Below the pieces are notes generated by a model. The model searched no databases, was not told where the DNA came from, and saw nothing but the letters and a program-made list of their open reading frames with translations. Of a stretch of 10,195 bases of DNA, positions 9,653 to 10,195 are shown piece by piece; the stretch's first letter is position 1; each line of letters opens with the position of its first letter. The position numbers and the translations under genes are program-made. This DNA is from Pseudomonas sp. SST3 (GTDB lineage Bacteria > Pseudomonadota > Gammaproteobacteria > Pseudomonadales > Pseudomonadaceae), in contig NZ_QORI02000047.1 of NCBI RefSeq assembly GCF_003325755.1, positions 1 through 10,195 of the forward strand, read 5' to 3'.

Positions 9653-10195
9653 ATGACATTCGTTCCCGCTGCATCGGCTAAGCCTGCTCTCTCCACACTG
9701 ATGACTCAGCAAAAAATTGATAAAAGAATCAAATCGGGCCGTGGAACAGGTGTGAGAGAGTCCTATCAACCTTGGATCAAAGTTTGGGATATTAAGTCCA
9801 AGGGAGTGTCCCACCTCGTGCCGGGAGTGAAATACCAACGCACCCATCATCTTCTGTCCAACGCTGAACGCGACTATCACACGATCTTGGAACAGGATTC
9901 CTCGATTATTGATATTCGTGAACAGTTTCCGCTGTTTACGCAGGCGGAGAGCCAGGCAATCGCTTCCAGTCTGAACTTTCCCCATCCCATGTATCCAGGT
10001 ACTCGAGTTCCTGTAGTCATGACGACAGACTTCTTAATTACTTTCGTTGATCCAGCAGGCGAAGTAAGGCTGGCTGCGCGTTCTGTTAAATATCGAAAGG
10101 AACTTGAAGAAGCTGACCTCGGTGTGCAAAACCGAATTGCCGAAAAGCTCGCTATTGAGGAAAGGTATTGGGCAATAAGGAAAGTAGAGTGGAAA
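9653..10195 (+). CDS. tnsA: Tn7-like transposition protein TnsA (5' part, runs off the window)
   Basis: The frame is open for 181 codons to the window edge; Tn7 TnsA is 273 residues, so about two thirds is seen. TnsA is the restriction-endonuclease-like subunit that cuts the 5' ends of the transposon, while TnsB cuts the 3' ends, allowing cut-and-paste movement. Similarity to Tn7 TnsA (from memory) is clear: RIKSGRGTG (25-33), HHLLSNAE (65-72), SSIIDIREQFPL (83-94), VMTTDFLI (122-129) and KLAIEERYW (165-173). The catalytic triad appears complete as E72, D126 and K146. The residue two before the lysine is Ser (SVK), where Tn7 has Gln (QVK). The start is uncertain: ATG 9653 gives a 23-residue lead before the conserved KRIKSGRG, and ATG 9701 gives seven; neither has a good Shine-Dalgarno. 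The frame is closed upstream by TGA at 9638-9640. Its lower GC contrasts with glmS. Confidence 0.9.
   Translation, partial: MTFVPAASAKPALSTLMTQQKIDKRIKSGRGTGVRESYQPWIKVWDIKSKGVSHLVPGVKYQRTHHLLSNAERDYHTILEQDSSIIDIREQFPLFTQAESQAIASSLNFPHPMYPGTRVPVVMTTDFLITFVDPAGEVRLAARSVKYRKELEEADLGVQNRIAEKLAIEERYWAIRKVEWK

Larger units (their letters stand above)
9409..10195 (+). mobile_element. Tn7-like transposon, glmS-proximal (right-type) end and tnsA
   Basis: The element starts with TGT (9409-9411), the conserved terminal trinucleotide of Tn7-like ends, and runs off the window. Order: 8-bp terminal segment TGTTTACA (9409-9416), three abutting 20-bp repeats (9417-9476), a hairpin (9477-9509), about 140 bases without a recognisable gene, then tnsA reading inwards. 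In Tn7 the tnsA-side (right) end also faces glmS and has closely packed TnsB sites, so the arrangement agrees. The shift to visibly AT-richer sequence at the boundary supports acquisition. TnsB, TnsC, TniQ/TnsD, cargo and the left end are not in view, so completeness and activity are unknown. Confidence 0.85.

Noticed and set aside
9451..9985. Two minus-strand open frames (9451-9696 and 9599-9985) over the transposon end and tnsA.
   Set aside because: One covers the end repeats' flank and the other lies opposite tnsA, which has strong family similarity. Neither translation looks like a known protein.

Overview
The window looks like chromosome of a Pseudomonas-group gammaproteobacterium. A Stutzerimonas/P. 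stutzeri-like host is my best guess, from remembered protein similarity and not from a search. The evidence is GC-rich coding sequence, Pseudomonas-like AtpG, AtpC, GlmU and GlmS proteins, a FliA-type promoter of the Pseudomonas form, and the order atpA-atpG-atpD-atpC, glmU, glmR, glmS. All recognised genes lie on the + strand.

Positions 1-2982 hold the 3' part of the F1Fo ATP synthase operon: the last codons of atpA (alpha), then atpG (gamma), atpD (beta) and atpC (epsilon), closed by a textbook intrinsic terminator at 2951-2982. Intercistronic hairpins lie between atpA and atpG and, more strikingly, between atpD and atpC, where there are two in tandem.

Positions 3043-9385 hold the UDP-GlcNAc precursor locus: glmU, a dCache-type chemoreceptor gene with its own FliA (sigma-28) promoter, a DeoR-family regulator (glmR type), and glmS two bases after it. 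GlmS makes glucosamine-6-phosphate. After isomerisation by GlmM, which is not in this window, GlmU makes UDP-GlcNAc for peptidoglycan and LPS. The regulator contacts glmS and has a palindromic operator candidate between its own promoter and start codon. The chemoreceptor is functionally unrelated to its neighbours and is probably a motility-regulon gene lodged in this locus.

Positions 9386-10195 hold the most notable feature: the glmS-proximal end of a Tn7-like transposon in the classical attTn7 position. It begins with TGT 23 bp after the glmS stop codon. An 8-bp terminal segment is followed by three abutting 20-bp direct repeats, which are the TnsB-site candidates. A 13-bp-stem hairpin follows, and then the 5' two-thirds of a lower-GC tnsA gene whose frame stays open to the window edge. 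The remaining transposition genes, target selector, cargo and the other end lie beyond the window, so the type of element (plain glmS-targeting, CRISPR-associated, defence or resistance island) cannot be judged here.

No tRNA, rRNA or CRISPR array was found. The only stretch near 300 bases without a gene is 9386-9652, which holds the transposon end described above.
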